Shown: positions 55,397 through 64,000 of the stretch, piece by piece
How the letters are laid out: each line of letters opens with the position of its first letter
How positions within the stretch are numbered: the first letter of the stretch is position 1
Source: Prosthecobacter algae
Lineage (GTDB): Bacteria; Verrucomicrobiota; Verrucomicrobiia; Verrucomicrobiales; Verrucomicrobiaceae
DNA: 64,000 nucleotides
Assembly: GCF_039542385.1 (NCBI RefSeq)
Contig: NZ_BAABIA010000002.1
Location: forward strand, 248,001-312,000
Direction of reading: 5' to 3'
The notes under the pieces: model-generated
The model's input: the letters and a program-made list of their open reading frames with translations, nothing else
Databases searched by the model: none
Told to the model about the DNA's origin: nothing
Made by a program: the position numbers and the translations under genes

Positions 55397-55555
55397 GGCC
55401 TAACCTGCAACGAGGGAAAGGGCGGAATTGCAGCTTTTTGTGGTCTCATCCGATAATGATAATCACAAAAAAGTTCTTCCATCTCTATGAAGGAATCGGA
55501 CGTTGACACCCGTTTCCCTCAAGACAAAGTCTGAATTATCCAGAGAAAAAATCTT

Positions 55556-56281
55556 ATGCACCTCAACCTTCATTTTACGCCTCTAAGGATCTCGGCTTTC
55601 ATGGCCCTGGCACTGGCCGCGAACCTGCAGGCTGAGCCACGCACCTTCACCAGCCCGGATGGGCGCACCCTGCAGGCAGACGTCCAGTCTGCCACGGCCG
55701 ATTTGGTGACCCTGAAGCTGGCCAATGGCACTCCCTTGACGGTGCAGATCAGCAAATTCAGCGCGGCCGACCAGACCTACATCGCGGAATGGCGCAAAGC
55801 GAACCCGATGGCGATCAAGTACAACTTCGCGGCGAGCTTCACCAAGGACAAGCGGGACAGCAGCAAAACGAGCCGCAACAACGAAGAGATCACCACGGAT
55901 ACCTGGGCCTGCAACGTCAAGCTGGCCAACCGATCCAACCAAACGCTGGATGGGCTCAAAATGGATTATGAAATCTACTACACCCAGGTGGCCGGAAAAC
56001 AGGCAGTGACGCGCAAGATGACCGGCAAAGCCGATGTGCCCAGCATCAAGCATCTGGAGGAACTGGTCGTGCAGACCCGTGAACTGAAACTCACTACATC
56101 GAAGCTGGAAGGCGGTTTTTATTATCTAGATGGGTCACGCTCCCGCCAGAAAGACGCCATCGAAGGTGTGGCAATCAAGCTGACCCACGACGGTAAAATG
56201 GTCTATGAATGGGCCTCCGCCGGGGTGCCTAAAGACCGAGGCGCAACCGCCGAGGGAACCAGCAGCTCGCTTGCCAAGTAG
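55556..56281 (+). CDS. Secreted SHD1-domain protein
   Basis: 241 aa with signal peptide ending near NLQA. Residues 28-78 (RTFTSPDGRTLQADV, LKLANGTPLTVQISKFSAADQ, YIAEWR) form an SHD1 (SLA1 homology 1) domain, very common in secreted proteins of Verrucomicrobia and Planctomycetes. The remaining 150 residues (CNVKLANRSNQTLDGLKMDYEIYY and onward) look like one beta-sandwich domain. Exact role unknown; probably protein or peptide binding at the envelope. Confidence 0.82.
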   Translation: MHLNLHFTPLRISAFMALALAANLQAEPRTFTSPDGRTLQADVQSATADLVTLKLANGTPLTVQISKFSAADQTYIAEWRKANPMAIKYNFAASFTKDKRDSSKTSRNNEEITTDTWACNVKLANRSNQTLDGLKMDYEIYYTQVAGKQAVTRKMTGKADVPSIKHLEELVVQTRELKLTTSKLEGGFYYLDGSRSRQKDAIEGVAIKLTHDGKMVYEWASAGVPKDRGATAEGTSSSLAK

Positions 56282-56310
56282 TCAACCCTTCTCCAACTCC
56301 TGACGCGGGC

Positions 56311-57069
56311 TCAGATTTTTTTGACGGGGTCAGGGATGCGGGAGGCAGCAGGAATCTTGAGCTTTTCTTCCAATTCCTTGAGGGTGTTGATCAGTGAAGG
56401 AGGACGCTGATTTTTGTCATAGGAATCCTTCAACAGACCGTAGGCTTTTTGCCAAAGGGCAGGATCTTCCGTGATGGCGTATTGATAAGCAGCGAGACGG
56501 GCGAAGTGAAGCCTTTGGGTGATGCGATACACCTCCATGTAGGCATCGGCGGCCGACTTGGGTTCCCGCACTCGGCGTTCATACGTTTCCCCGAGGGTCT
56601 TCCAAAGCAAGGCACTGTCCGGCAACAGATGCAGGCCCTGCTTCAGGATGTCCACCCCACGTTGGATGTGGTCCTTGTAAAGCTTCTCCCGCACGGCGGC
56701 GTTGAGCTTGGGATTGTTGCGGTAATTGGAGGCCGCATTGTAGGCCATGTGCCAGGAGGCCTCGTCCCAATAGCGCTCGTAACGCGGCTGGAGACTGGTG
56801 GTGAGGGTGAAGTAGGTGTCCACCTTGGCCCAGTCCACATTTGTCCAGGCGGTGTAGGCCTGCAGGTAGGTGATGCTGGCCACGAGAGATCGCAGGCCGC
56901 CAAGCGAGGCGGCAAAACCCATCTGGCCGATGCTGTCCCGGACACCCATGTCCAGAGGCAGGCTGAGCAGCTTGGCCTCACGCAGGTAACGGGTGGCCGC
57001 CTGCTCGACGGGTAATTTCAGCCCGCCCAGGATGAGCAGAAGGAGGAGCGCTTGGAGTTTGCGTTTCAT
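56311..57069 (-). CDS. TPR-like protein partner of the ABC-2 exporter
   Basis: 252 aa. The N-terminal hydrophobic segment (LQALLLLLILGGLKLPVE) is a signal or anchor. The body is helical with a TPR-like array: YWDEASWHMAYNAASNYRNN, GVDILKQGLHLLPDSALLWKTLGETYERR, SAADAYMEVYRITQRLHFARLAAYQYAI and ALWQKAYGLLKDSY. It starts directly after the permease stop codon with no gap, so it is cotranscribed with the ABC genes. Probably a periplasmic scaffold or assembly factor. Confidence 0.78.
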   Translation of the reverse strand: MKRKLQALLLLLILGGLKLPVEQAATRYLREAKLLSLPLDMGVRDSIGQMGFAASLGGLRSLVASITYLQAYTAWTNVDWAKVDTYFTLTTSLQPRYERYWDEASWHMAYNAASNYRNNPKLNAAVREKLYKDHIQRGVDILKQGLHLLPDSALLWKTLGETYERRVREPKSAADAYMEVYRITQRLHFARLAAYQYAITEDPALWQKAYGLLKDSYDKNQRPPSLINTLKELEEKLKIPAASRIPDPVKKI

Positions 57070-57948
57070 TTACAGCTCCTTTTCGACGAACAACAGGTGT
57101 GACACCACGCAGTAGCCCACCACATACATGGCCGAGGTACCTAGCATGACCTGCACCGCTCCCCAGGTGACGGCTTCCCCCTGGATGACGTTTTCAACGA
57201 TGTCGAAAACAGCCAAGTCCGGGGTCAGGATGGCAAGCAGGGCAGAGAGGGCTTGCTCCATCCATGCGGTCATTTTGCCATTGAGGAAAAACTCCCGCAT
57301 GAGCGTCTGCCCATGGCCGATGATGACCACACAACAGCTGATGACCACGGTGAAGAGGGTGCTGCTGGCGAAGCAGGACACCATAAGGGCAAGGGCTGAG
57401 ACCACGGCGGCTTTGAGGAAGATGGCCAGGACACCGAGATGGAGATTCCACGTCAGACCTTGCTTGGCCACATAGGCCTCAATCTGAGCCAGGTCTTCGG
57501 GCCGCTGGGCATTGAGGGACTGTACCATTTGGGCGAGCAGCAGTTTCTCGCGCAGCCAGAGCACGACACTGAAGGCGGCATCCATGAGGATGAGACCTCC
57601 CCCGATGAGGAGCAGCACGCCGAGGAGCTTGCCCAGCAGGTATTCGTAACGGGGCACTGGCTTGGACAAGATGGTGTAAAGTGTGCGGTCCTCCAGGTCC
57701 CGAGGCAGGAGCAAGGCGGTGGCGACGATGCCGATGACCACACTAAAAATTTGCAGGGCCCCAAAAGAAACGTCCTTGAGCTGCTTGAGCTGCTGCTCTG
57801 GATTCAGCAGGGGTGAGGCAAAGCTGGCCGCCACGACGATGACGCTGAAGACGCCCAGAAAGGCGAGTATCTTCATGCGCATGAGCTGGGTCACCGTGGC
57901 TGTCGCCAGAGTCCAGATGCGGGCGGGCGAGAAATTGGAATGCGGCAT
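57070..57948 (-). CDS. ABC-2 type transporter permease
   Basis: 292 aa with about six membrane helices. Typical ABC-2 signs: an N-terminal cytoplasmic segment, a first helix (MKILAFLGVFSVIVVAASFASP), LPRDLEDRTLYTILSKPVPRYEYLLGKLLG between helices 2 and 3, and a large loop between helices 3 and 4. The DLEDRTLYTILSKPVPR segment is characteristic of the NosY/GldF-like group. It pairs with the ATPase encoded 48 bp upstream. Substrate unknown. Confidence 0.88.
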   Translation of the reverse strand: MPHSNFSPARIWTLATATVTQLMRMKILAFLGVFSVIVVAASFASPLLNPEQQLKQLKDVSFGALQIFSVVIGIVATALLLPRDLEDRTLYTILSKPVPRYEYLLGKLLGVLLLIGGGLILMDAAFSVVLWLREKLLLAQMVQSLNAQRPEDLAQIEAYVAKQGLTWNLHLGVLAIFLKAAVVSALALMVSCFASSTLFTVVISCCVVIIGHGQTLMREFFLNGKMTAWMEQALSALLAILTPDLAVFDIVENVIQGEAVTWGAVQVMLGTSAMYVVGYCVVSHLLFVEKEL

Positions 57949-57996
57949 AGCGGGGGGAAATTCAGGAGCGGAGACGGTGAACGCAGGACGAGAAAA

Positions 57997-58866
57997 TCAG
58001 CCCTTTTTTTCTTCGGTCGCTTCCAGGAAGAGACGTTCCAGGGTCGTGCGCGGATGGCCGCTGCTCAGGAGTTTGGCGCGGCCATTTTCCTGCACCAGCC
58101 GGCTGATCTGGGCGAGCAATTCGGGGGAAGCATCTTCAAGGACGATTTCCGTATGGTTCTCCACCGCGATGAGATCATCCACCCGGCCTTCACGCATCAT
58201 TTTGCCATGGGCCATGATGCCCACGCGGTCACACACCTCCTGCATCTGTTCGAGCAAATGGCTGGTGACGAGAACGGTGATGCCCTCCTTTTTAAAACCT
58301 AGCACAAGGTCACGGATTTTCCGCGAACCGGCAGGGTCCACCCCGGCGGTGGGTTCATCCAGCACGATGAGGCGTGGCCTGTGCAGCAGAGCCTGCGCCA
58401 GACCCAGGCGCTGGAGCATGCCTTTGGAGTAACCGGCCACACGACGGTCCGCCGCATCTTCCAGGCCGGTGAGGGCCAGCATTTCGCGGGCGCGGTCTTT
58501 CAGCTCCTTGCCTCCCATGCTGCACAGGCGGCCATAAAACAGCAGTGTCTCCAGGCCATTGAGATGCTTGTAAAAGTAAGGGTTCTCCGGCAGGAAGCCC
58601 ACCTCGCGACGGCTGGCCACCTCGGTGCTGGAACGGCCAAAGATGGTGGTCTTTCCCTGCGTGGGTGCCAGAAGTCCCAATATGGCCTTCATGGTCGTGG
58701 ATTTGCCAGAGCCATTGGGGCCGATGAGGCCATAGACCTCCCCAGGTTGCACCTGCAGTGAGAGATCCCGCACGGCCACAAATGCCTTTTTGCCCAAGCC
58801 CGCCTTGAAAACCTTGGTCAGGTTTTCGACGGTCACGGCTGGAGTGGGGGGAACAGATTCAGGCAT
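57997..58866 (-). CDS. ABC transporter ATP-binding protein (ABC-2 partner)
   Basis: 289 aa from the ATG at 58866 (preceded by AAAGGAACT, a fair ribosome site); the frame extends 24 codons upstream. Walker A GPNGSGKST, Q-loop FLPENPYFY, signature YSKGMLQRL (SKGMxQR form, typical of NatA/NosF-type ATPases), Walker B LIVLDEPTAGVDP and switch LVTSHLLEQ. The C-terminal domain is that of ABC-2 ATPases. Together with the permease and TPR genes it makes an operon of three. Confidence 0.92.
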   Translation of the reverse strand: MPESVPPTPAVTVENLTKVFKAGLGKKAFVAVRDLSLQVQPGEVYGLIGPNGSGKSTTMKAILGLLAPTQGKTTIFGRSSTEVASRREVGFLPENPYFYKHLNGLETLLFYGRLCSMGGKELKDRAREMLALTGLEDAADRRVAGYSKGMLQRLGLAQALLHRPRLIVLDEPTAGVDPAGSRKIRDLVLGFKKEGITVLVTSHLLEQMQEVCDRVGIMAHGKMMREGRVDDLIAVENHTEIVLEDASPELLAQISRLVQENGRAKLLSSGHPRTTLERLFLEATEEKKG

Positions 58867-58951
58867 GGTCAGTTCCTTTAATGAAGGAAAGGCGGGGGGT
58901 GTGTCAATCGGCATCCGCTGCCGAGAGACACACGACACGGCAAAGCCAGTC

Positions 58952-59323
58952 TCAAGCCTCAGGTGTGAGTTGCCAAAAGGTCACGCGATTGCCGAAAGGA
59001 TCCGGCACAGTGAGGTCATCGGTACCCCAGGGCATGGACTGAATGGCGGGACGCGAATACTTGTATGCCTGGCTGTGCAACAGGGCATGGAATTCACGCA
59101 GGCCGACCGTCTCGATGCGCACCGCCGCGCCTGGGCAGGCATCGCCGTGATGCTCCGAAAGATGCAGCACGCAGCCGTCTTTGGAGATCTGGCAATAAAG
59201 GGGACCGTCCTCACTCTGGCGATTTTCCCAGTCCAACTGGAAGCCGAGGAAGGACAGATAGTGATCCTTGGCGCGCGTGACGTCGAAGATGCGAAGAATG
59301 GGAACCGGGGCTGAGAAGGTCAT
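58952..59323 (-). CDS. Glyoxalase/bleomycin-resistance (VOC) fold protein
   Basis: 123-aa VOC-superfamily protein with two beta-alpha-beta-beta-beta units: PILRIFDVTRAKDHYLSFLGF with VLHLSEHHGD, then the second half ending in LTVPDPFGNRVTFWQ. This is close to the small bleomycin-resistance-like subgroup, which binds hydrophobic or glycopeptide ligands, but many members have unrelated roles. It lies 14 bp after the alpha-2-macroglobulin gene on the same strand. Confidence 0.85.
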   Translation of the reverse strand: MTFSAPVPILRIFDVTRAKDHYLSFLGFQLDWENRQSEDGPLYCQISKDGCVLHLSEHHGDACPGAAVRIETVGLREFHALLHSQAYKYSRPAIQSMPWGTDDLTVPDPFGNRVTFWQLTPEA

Positions 59324-59337
59324 GAGAAACGTGAAGC

Positions 59338-62300
59338 TTATTTTCCTGCCACCTGTCCCGCGCCGGATGGCAGCGTGCGAAGGCGCTGGCTGGGGCTGAG
59401 GCCGTATTTGTTAGGCTCATACATGGCCTCAATGCGGGCTGGGGGGGCGATGGTGTCCCCTTCCCCGATCACCCGGGCCAGGTAACGGAGCTGGAACTTG
59501 CCCTTCTCAGGAGCGAAGTCGGTGAAGAAGAGCGCTCGATCGGCACGGACTTCGCGATGGTCGCAGAACCAGGCATCCACGCCTTCTGGCAACTGGTCGC
59601 CTTCGCGCTCGCTTTGGGAATCGAACTCCGGATTGATCGCCTCCAGGACGCTTGGCAGCGGGTCATTGATGGCGAGGTAACGGTCACCACCGCCGATTTC
59701 GATCTGGAGGGTCACCACGACCATGTCGCCCACACGTAGGTTGTCCAAGGGCAGGAGGGTGCCGTCATCGGCCAGCTTTTGATAGCTGCGCTCAATGGCA
59801 TAGCCTTTGTTTTCACCCGCAAAGTCACGCGCAGGCGGGTAGGCACTGGCCTGGATGCGAGAGAAGGCTTCACGGCCTGCGGGCAGCTCCACCTTCAGCG
59901 GTGCTGCGGCCAGCTTGTCATTGAGGGCAAAGGAGACCTGGGCCGTCCCTGGGTGAGCCGGAATGTTCAGAGGCTGCTCCTGGGCATCCCACAGCACCTT
60001 GGCCAGCAGAGGTTCCGAAGTGGACTTCAGACTGCGCTCATAGGCAGCCAGGGATGTCAGCGTCCAGGCATTGGTGAAGGTGTTGCCCCACTCGCCACGG
60101 CCATTGCGGCTTTGCAGCATGGAGGTGGCCAGAATTTCCGCGTCCTGTTTCAGGCCGAGGTGGGTATAAACGATGAGGCGCAGGGCCTTATTGACGCCAT
60201 TGCCTGCCCAGTGTGACCACACCGGAGCCGCAGGGCGGGCAGGTGTGACGACTTTTTTCTTGGCGGTCGCTTTTTTGGCATTGGGCTTCTCCGGCGGTGG
60301 AGGTGGTGCCCAGCCCACCATTTCCTGAATCTGCTGGCTGGGGGCATCCGTCAGACACATGGAGAGCGCCGTGTAAAGGCGGGCGGTCTCAGGCAGGCGA
60401 TCACGTTTCCCATGAAGCAAATTTTGGTAGGCCGGCTCCGCCTTCTTCCCCTTGGCCAAGGTATAGAGGGCAAGGGCGCAATCCGTGATGTTGTAGAAGT
60501 CCTTTTCCTCTTCCAGGCCACGCAGTTTTTTGGAGAGGTATTCGAGGAGCTTATCCACAACTTCCGGAGGCACCGCTGCACCGGCATCGCGAGCACGCAA
60601 CAGCATGAGACCACCGTAGGCACTGGCCCACATGGAGGGCTCACTGCCCCCTGGCCAATAGGCCAGACCGCCTTCGTCCGTAGTCATTTGCAGAAGCCGG
60701 TTCACCCCTGTCTGGATGGCGTCCTTGGTCTTGTCCGGGCTGATAAGGTCCGGAAACAGCGGCTGGTAACCGCCCAGGGCCAGCCAGGGCATGGTGGCGG
60801 AGGTGGTCTGTTCGGCACAGCCATAGGGATACTTGAGGATGTATTCGAGGGCATCCTTTGCCTCCGAAAGGCGGGAGGTGCTGATGCTCACCTGCACGCT
60901 GCCTTCGCCTTCCAGCAACGCCGGATTGATCTGCTTGGCCAGATTCTCCACCGGGGTCGCGGCGCTGAGGCGGGCATAGCGCACTTCCTTCAGTTCCGGC
61001 ACCGGATGGGTAACTTCAAAGGTGGAGACCGTGGCGTCATTGAGCGCTGGAGCGCCGGTTGTCCACTTCACCGTTTTGGCCGACCATTTCCACTGGGCCG
61101 TGCCCAGCTTGGCAAACCGAACGGGGAAAGCCACGGCGGTGGTTTCGCCCGCCTTGATGGAAACGGTCTGCAACCATACTTTTGGTTCGGCAGAAGCCGC
61201 AGGCTTCAGGCTGGCAGGAATGAAGGTACGCTCTTCGCGAATGAAGTCCGTGGTGGCATCCAGTTCCAGGCGCACTTCCACATCCCCCGAATGAGGGGTG
61301 GTATTGTGGATGACGGCCTTCAGCAGGGTCTCATCCTCCAGGCGCGCAAAGCGTGGGACCACGGGCTCGACCATGAGGGGCTTGTTGATTTTGAAAGCGG
61401 ATTCACCGCTGCCAAAACGATCTGCGCCACTGCTGGCAATGGCCATCAGGCGGTAGCGGGTGAGATTGTCCGGAGCTTTCACCGTGGTGCTGATCTTGCC
61501 CTGGGCGTCCGTCACCACCGTGGCCAGCCAAAGAGGAGTGGCCACGAAGTTTTTGCGCACCGGCAGGGCACTTTCATCCATCTCCCCACCACCGCCGATG
61601 ACGAAACCTTTGTTACCACGTTCGCGAGCTGCGAACTCTTCCGGTAGCAGGTCATCAAAGGAGGTGTAGTTGTCAATGGCCAGCGGCTGAGCCTCATGGA
61701 AGTAGGCCGAAGGATCCGGCGTCTCATGCTTCATGAGACTGAGCACGCCTTCATCCACGGCATAAAGCGTGACCTCACTGCCGATGACGGGCTTACCTTG
61801 GAAATCGGTGATGGTGCCAGTCACTGCAAAGGACTCAGCGGGCTTCACCTCTGGCTTTTCAGGAGCGATGGCCACAGTGAGTTCCTTGGCCTTTGAGTCC
61901 ACTTCGAGCTGGCAGTAGCCGACCTTGTATTCCGGCATCTTGTGCTGTTTCGGGCTGCTATCACTGCCACGCACGAGCACCACGGAGACAAACACGTTCG
62001 GGGCTTCCTCATCCTGCACCGGCACCCGGATCACGGGCTGCTCCGGCGAGATTTGGGTGACAAAATGACGGTGCACTTTGTTGCGCTCCACCGTGACCAG
62101 GGCCGTCCCGGCGATGGGGGTTTTCACCACGATCACGGCCTCTTCACCGGGCTTCAGCTTCTTCTTTTCAGGCTGGAGATTGATGCGCGCGCCATCTTCC
62201 ATGGCCCACGGGAACTCGCCGCCGCCAAGGATGTAAACTGGGAGGCGTGAGAGCATCTTCTTGCCCTTGGCATCTGTAGATTCGGCCGTCACAAAATAGA

Positions 62301-64000
62301 CTCCGCCACGGGTGGGCTTGAAGCTGACCAGTGCCGTCGGGGCACTGTTGGCCGCCGGAGATTTCAGCTCGACGGTTTGTTTCAGTTCTTCACGCAGGAT
62401 GACTTGGTCCTTGGTGGTCGAGCCTCCGCCTGCCGTGGCGATTTTCAGCGTGTGGTATTCCTGGCGTTCCACCTTCACTTCCACGCTCACACGGCCTGCG
62501 GCGGGCTGGCCTTTGGAATCGATGGCCAACACATCCACCCGCACGTCCTGCCCGGCAGCACCAAAGAACTGCGGCCCTTTCAACCCCAGAATGTAGTCCG
62601 CACCCGGCACCTCAAACTCAGTGGCCGCACTGATCGTCTGCTGGTTGATATCCGTCACCTCCGCCGTAACGCGCACCTGCTGCGGCAGGGCCGCTCGGTC
62701 TGGAGGTGGCATGGGCATTTCCAGGGTGGCCGTGCCCTCATCGCTGAGGAAAACATCGCCATTCACCCACCACTCACCTTCTTCCTCAGAGTCGCTGTCG
62801 TCGTAGTGCCCGTCGGCATCTCGGTCCTTGGCATACTGCGCCCATCGAGGCGCATCTCCGAAGTGGTAATCATCGTAGCCCTGCGGCGATGTGAAGGCGC
62901 GGGAAGAGGAAGCTGTCCAGCTCGCCTTGGCCCGGCTGAGGGACTTGCCCATGTAATAATTCGCGCTCAAAGGCAGCTTCAACCGATCCGCCAGCACATC
63001 CAGTTTCTTGCCGTCCAGCTTCACTTCAAAGCTGTTGGGTTTGTAGTCATCCACGCGGAAGGAATAGAAGCCGCTGGCCCCTTGGTTTTCCTGGCCAGGA
63101 ACATCAAAGTGAACCATGAGTTCATACCAGCCCATGGGGCCTTCAGGGAGTTTGAAATCTTCGTTCCAGGAGCCATTTGGGCTGAAGGTGATCTCCTTCT
63201 CCAAGACCACGCGGTAACGCGGATCTCGAATGACCACGCGGGCCTTGGAGGATTCGGCATCAATGGTTAGGTCATCTGCCATTCTTGTGCGGGTCAGCGC
63301 CTTGACATGAGCGGTGTCACCTGGGCGATACAGGGGACGATCTGAAAACACAAAAGTGCGACGGACAGGCTTCCAGACATCTTCCCAGGCCGTGGGAATG
63401 TCATACGGGACGGCACCGCCAATGTGGGAGTCATCACAATCAAGTGCAGTGCAATCACCTGCCTTTTCCGCCAGCACAAGGGACGGATTGGCCCCTTTCA
63501 AAACGGCAATGCCATTGGCATCCGTATCGGCATAACCGATGAGCTTTTGCTCCGCATCCACCGCCGTCAAGCGCACACCACTCACCGGTTTACCCGTCTG
63601 CAAAGAAGTGACAAAAACCAGTGTCTCGCGCCCATTGCTCTTTTGCATGAGGCCAAGATCTGTGAACTGCACCAGCGTCTGAGTAATGACCCCTTTTTCA
63701 GTCACGCCATCTGCCGCCCGGCCTTCGAATTCCAGGAACAAAGGGGCCGCGACATCACCACCCAGCACCTCGCGCCAGTTGAGCTTTAGCATTTCGCTCT
63801 GATCCAGCGGTTTGGTCACGGGAAAGGTGCGATCAAAAACGACTGTACCAGGATAGGCATCCAGGGGCTCGGGCTTGAACTCCTTCTTCTTTTTCTCGTT
63901 CTGATAAAAGGCACTGCGGTAGGCCTCATACTTTTGCGTGGTTTGCAGCAGTTCAGGGCCGGTCAGCTTCTTCGCCCGCACTCGTACTTCGCGAACATTC
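59338..64000 (-). CDS. Bacterial alpha-2-macroglobulin-family protein (5' partial)
   Basis: At least 1553 aa; the frame runs off the right edge, so signal or lipobox and the first MG domains are missing. Counting from a GTG at 63981: MG domains include the RRTFVFSDRPLYRPGDTAHVKAL hallmark near residue 215. An acidic insert (RDADGHYDDSDSEEEGEW) lies near 390. The ANG/complement-like segment VDEGVLSLMKHETPDP is near 750. The internal thioester site YGCAEQTT has Cys at 1055, and a thioester-domain insert rich in Pro/Lys/Ala lies near 1230-1250. The family traps proteases that reach the periplasm or surface. Usually it is paired with penicillin-binding protein PbpC, not seen in this window. Confidence 0.9.
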   Translation of the reverse strand, partial: NVREVRVRAKKLTGPELLQTTQKYEAYRSAFYQNEKKKKEFKPEPLDAYPGTVVFDRTFPVTKPLDQSEMLKLNWREVLGGDVAAPLFLEFEGRAADGVTEKGVITQTLVQFTDLGLMQKSNGRETLVFVTSLQTGKPVSGVRLTAVDAEQKLIGYADTDANGIAVLKGANPSLVLAEKAGDCTALDCDDSHIGGAVPYDIPTAWEDVWKPVRRTFVFSDRPLYRPGDTAHVKALTRTRMADDLTIDAESSKARVVIRDPRYRVVLEKEITFSPNGSWNEDFKLPEGPMGWYELMVHFDVPGQENQGASGFYSFRVDDYKPNSFEVKLDGKKLDVLADRLKLPLSANYYMGKSLSRAKASWTASSSRAFTSPQGYDDYHFGDAPRWAQYAKDRDADGHYDDSDSEEEGEWWVNGDVFLSDEGTATLEMPMPPPDRAALPQQVRVTAEVTDINQQTISAATEFEVPGADYILGLKGPQFFGAAGQDVRVDVLAIDSKGQPAAGRVSVEVKVERQEYHTLKIATAGGGSTTKDQVILREELKQTVELKSPAANSAPTALVSFKPTRGGVYFVTAESTDAKGKKMLSRLPVYILGGGEFPWAMEDGARINLQPEKKKLKPGEEAVIVVKTPIAGTALVTVERNKVHRHFVTQISPEQPVIRVPVQDEEAPNVFVSVVLVRGSDSSPKQHKMPEYKVGYCQLEVDSKAKELTVAIAPEKPEVKPAESFAVTGTITDFQGKPVIGSEVTLYAVDEGVLSLMKHETPDPSAYFHEAQPLAIDNYTSFDDLLPEEFAARERGNKGFVIGGGGEMDESALPVRKNFVATPLWLATVVTDAQGKISTTVKAPDNLTRYRLMAIASSGADRFGSGESAFKINKPLMVEPVVPRFARLEDETLLKAVIHNTTPHSGDVEVRLELDATTDFIREERTFIPASLKPAASAEPKVWLQTVSIKAGETTAVAFPVRFAKLGTAQWKWSAKTVKWTTGAPALNDATVSTFEVTHPVPELKEVRYARLSAATPVENLAKQINPALLEGEGSVQVSISTSRLSEAKDALEYILKYPYGCAEQTTSATMPWLALGGYQPLFPDLISPDKTKDAIQTGVNRLLQMTTDEGGLAYWPGGSEPSMWASAYGGLMLLRARDAGAAVPPEVVDKLLEYLSKKLRGLEEEKDFYNITDCALALYTLAKGKKAEPAYQNLLHGKRDRLPETARLYTALSMCLTDAPSQQIQEMVGWAPPPPPEKPNAKKATAKKKVVTPARPAAPVWSHWAGNGVNKALRLIVYTHLGLKQDAEILATSMLQSRNGRGEWGNTFTNAWTLTSLAAYERSLKSTSEPLLAKVLWDAQEQPLNIPAHPGTAQVSFALNDKLAAAPLKVELPAGREAFSRIQASAYPPARDFAGENKGYAIERSYQKLADDGTLLPLDNLRVGDMVVVTLQIEIGGGDRYLAINDPLPSVLEAINPEFDSQSEREGDQLPEGVDAWFCDHREVRADRALFFTDFAPEKGKFQLRYLARVIGEGDTIAPPARIEAMYEPNKYGLSPSQRLRTLPSGAGQVAGK

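Noticed and set aside
57070-58866. ABC-2 exporter as the missing pump for the TolC/GAF-HlyD pair
   Set aside because: It lies 2.5 kb away on the opposite strand, is coupled to its own TPR gene, and ABC-2 NosY/GldF-type systems do not normally use HlyD/TolC; co-function is not supported.

Overview
The window is bacterial chromosome, most likely from a Verrucomicrobiota species of the Prosthecobacter/Verrucomicrobium kind. The main evidence is a complete 'Verru_Chthon cassette' (proteins A-D, a family set described from Verrucomicrobium and Chthoniobacter), a Minf_1886-type protein confined to Verrucomicrobia and Planctomycetes, an SHD1-domain secreted protein, giant secreted LamG/LTD proteins, and high-GC coding sequence with few Shine-Dalgarno sites. 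There are no phage genes, insertion sequences or CRISPR arrays. All functions below come from reading motifs by eye; no database search was run.

Layout. 1-5.4 kb (+): core of a type II secretion/type IV pilus-like machine, with two GspE/PilB ATPases in tandem (the first cut by the window edge), a GspF/PilC membrane protein and a GspG-like major pseudopilin. Then tRNA-Leu(CAG) and a MenG/UbiE methyltransferase. 6.2-30.3 kb (-): an unknown secreted protein, then a probable 23-kb operon read from 30.3 kb down to 7.4 kb. It encodes two giant secreted proteins (2485 and 2939 aa) with Ig-like, LamG, lamin-tail, Calx-beta and 5'-nucleotidase-like modules, followed by cassette proteins A, D, B and C and a small secreted protein. 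I read A/D/B/C as diverged minor pseudopilins equivalent to GspK/H/I/J. The 5'-nucleotidase module is a nearly identical 2-kb DNA repeat in the two giants. 30.8-30.9 kb: tRNA-Met and tRNA-Asn (-).

31-36 kb: a manganese (or related divalent metal) ABC importer with two permeases, an ATPase, a lipoprotein receptor and an outer-membrane protein (-), divergent from an MntR repressor (+). A perfect 11-bp-arm inverted repeat lies in the shared promoter region. 36-40 kb: DUF4359-like protein, beta-helix protein, SGNH hydrolase, PpnP phosphorylase, Minf_1886-like protein and a TIM-barrel sugar isomerase. 40-46 kb (-): an exopolysaccharide export operon with an outer-membrane barrel, an EF-hand secreted protein, a Wza-like lipoprotein and a Wzc-like tyrosine kinase. 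46.2-46.9 kb is a 700-bp AT-rich gap.

46.9-64 kb: bacterial PH-domain protein, Gfo/Idh oxidoreductase, OsmC protein, NHL-propeller protein with a membrane-anchored partner, a TolC-family channel followed by a GAF-HlyD fusion adaptor (+), a PL14-like polysaccharide lyase, an SHD1 protein, an ABC-2 exporter with a TPR partner, a VOC-fold protein and most of an alpha-2-macroglobulin (cut by the right edge).

The most interesting region is 7.4-30.3 kb. It pairs two giant surface or secreted proteins with a private set of minor pseudopilin-like genes, while the general pseudopilus core lies next to it on the other strand. This suggests a substrate-dedicated tip complex for a type II-like secretion machine.
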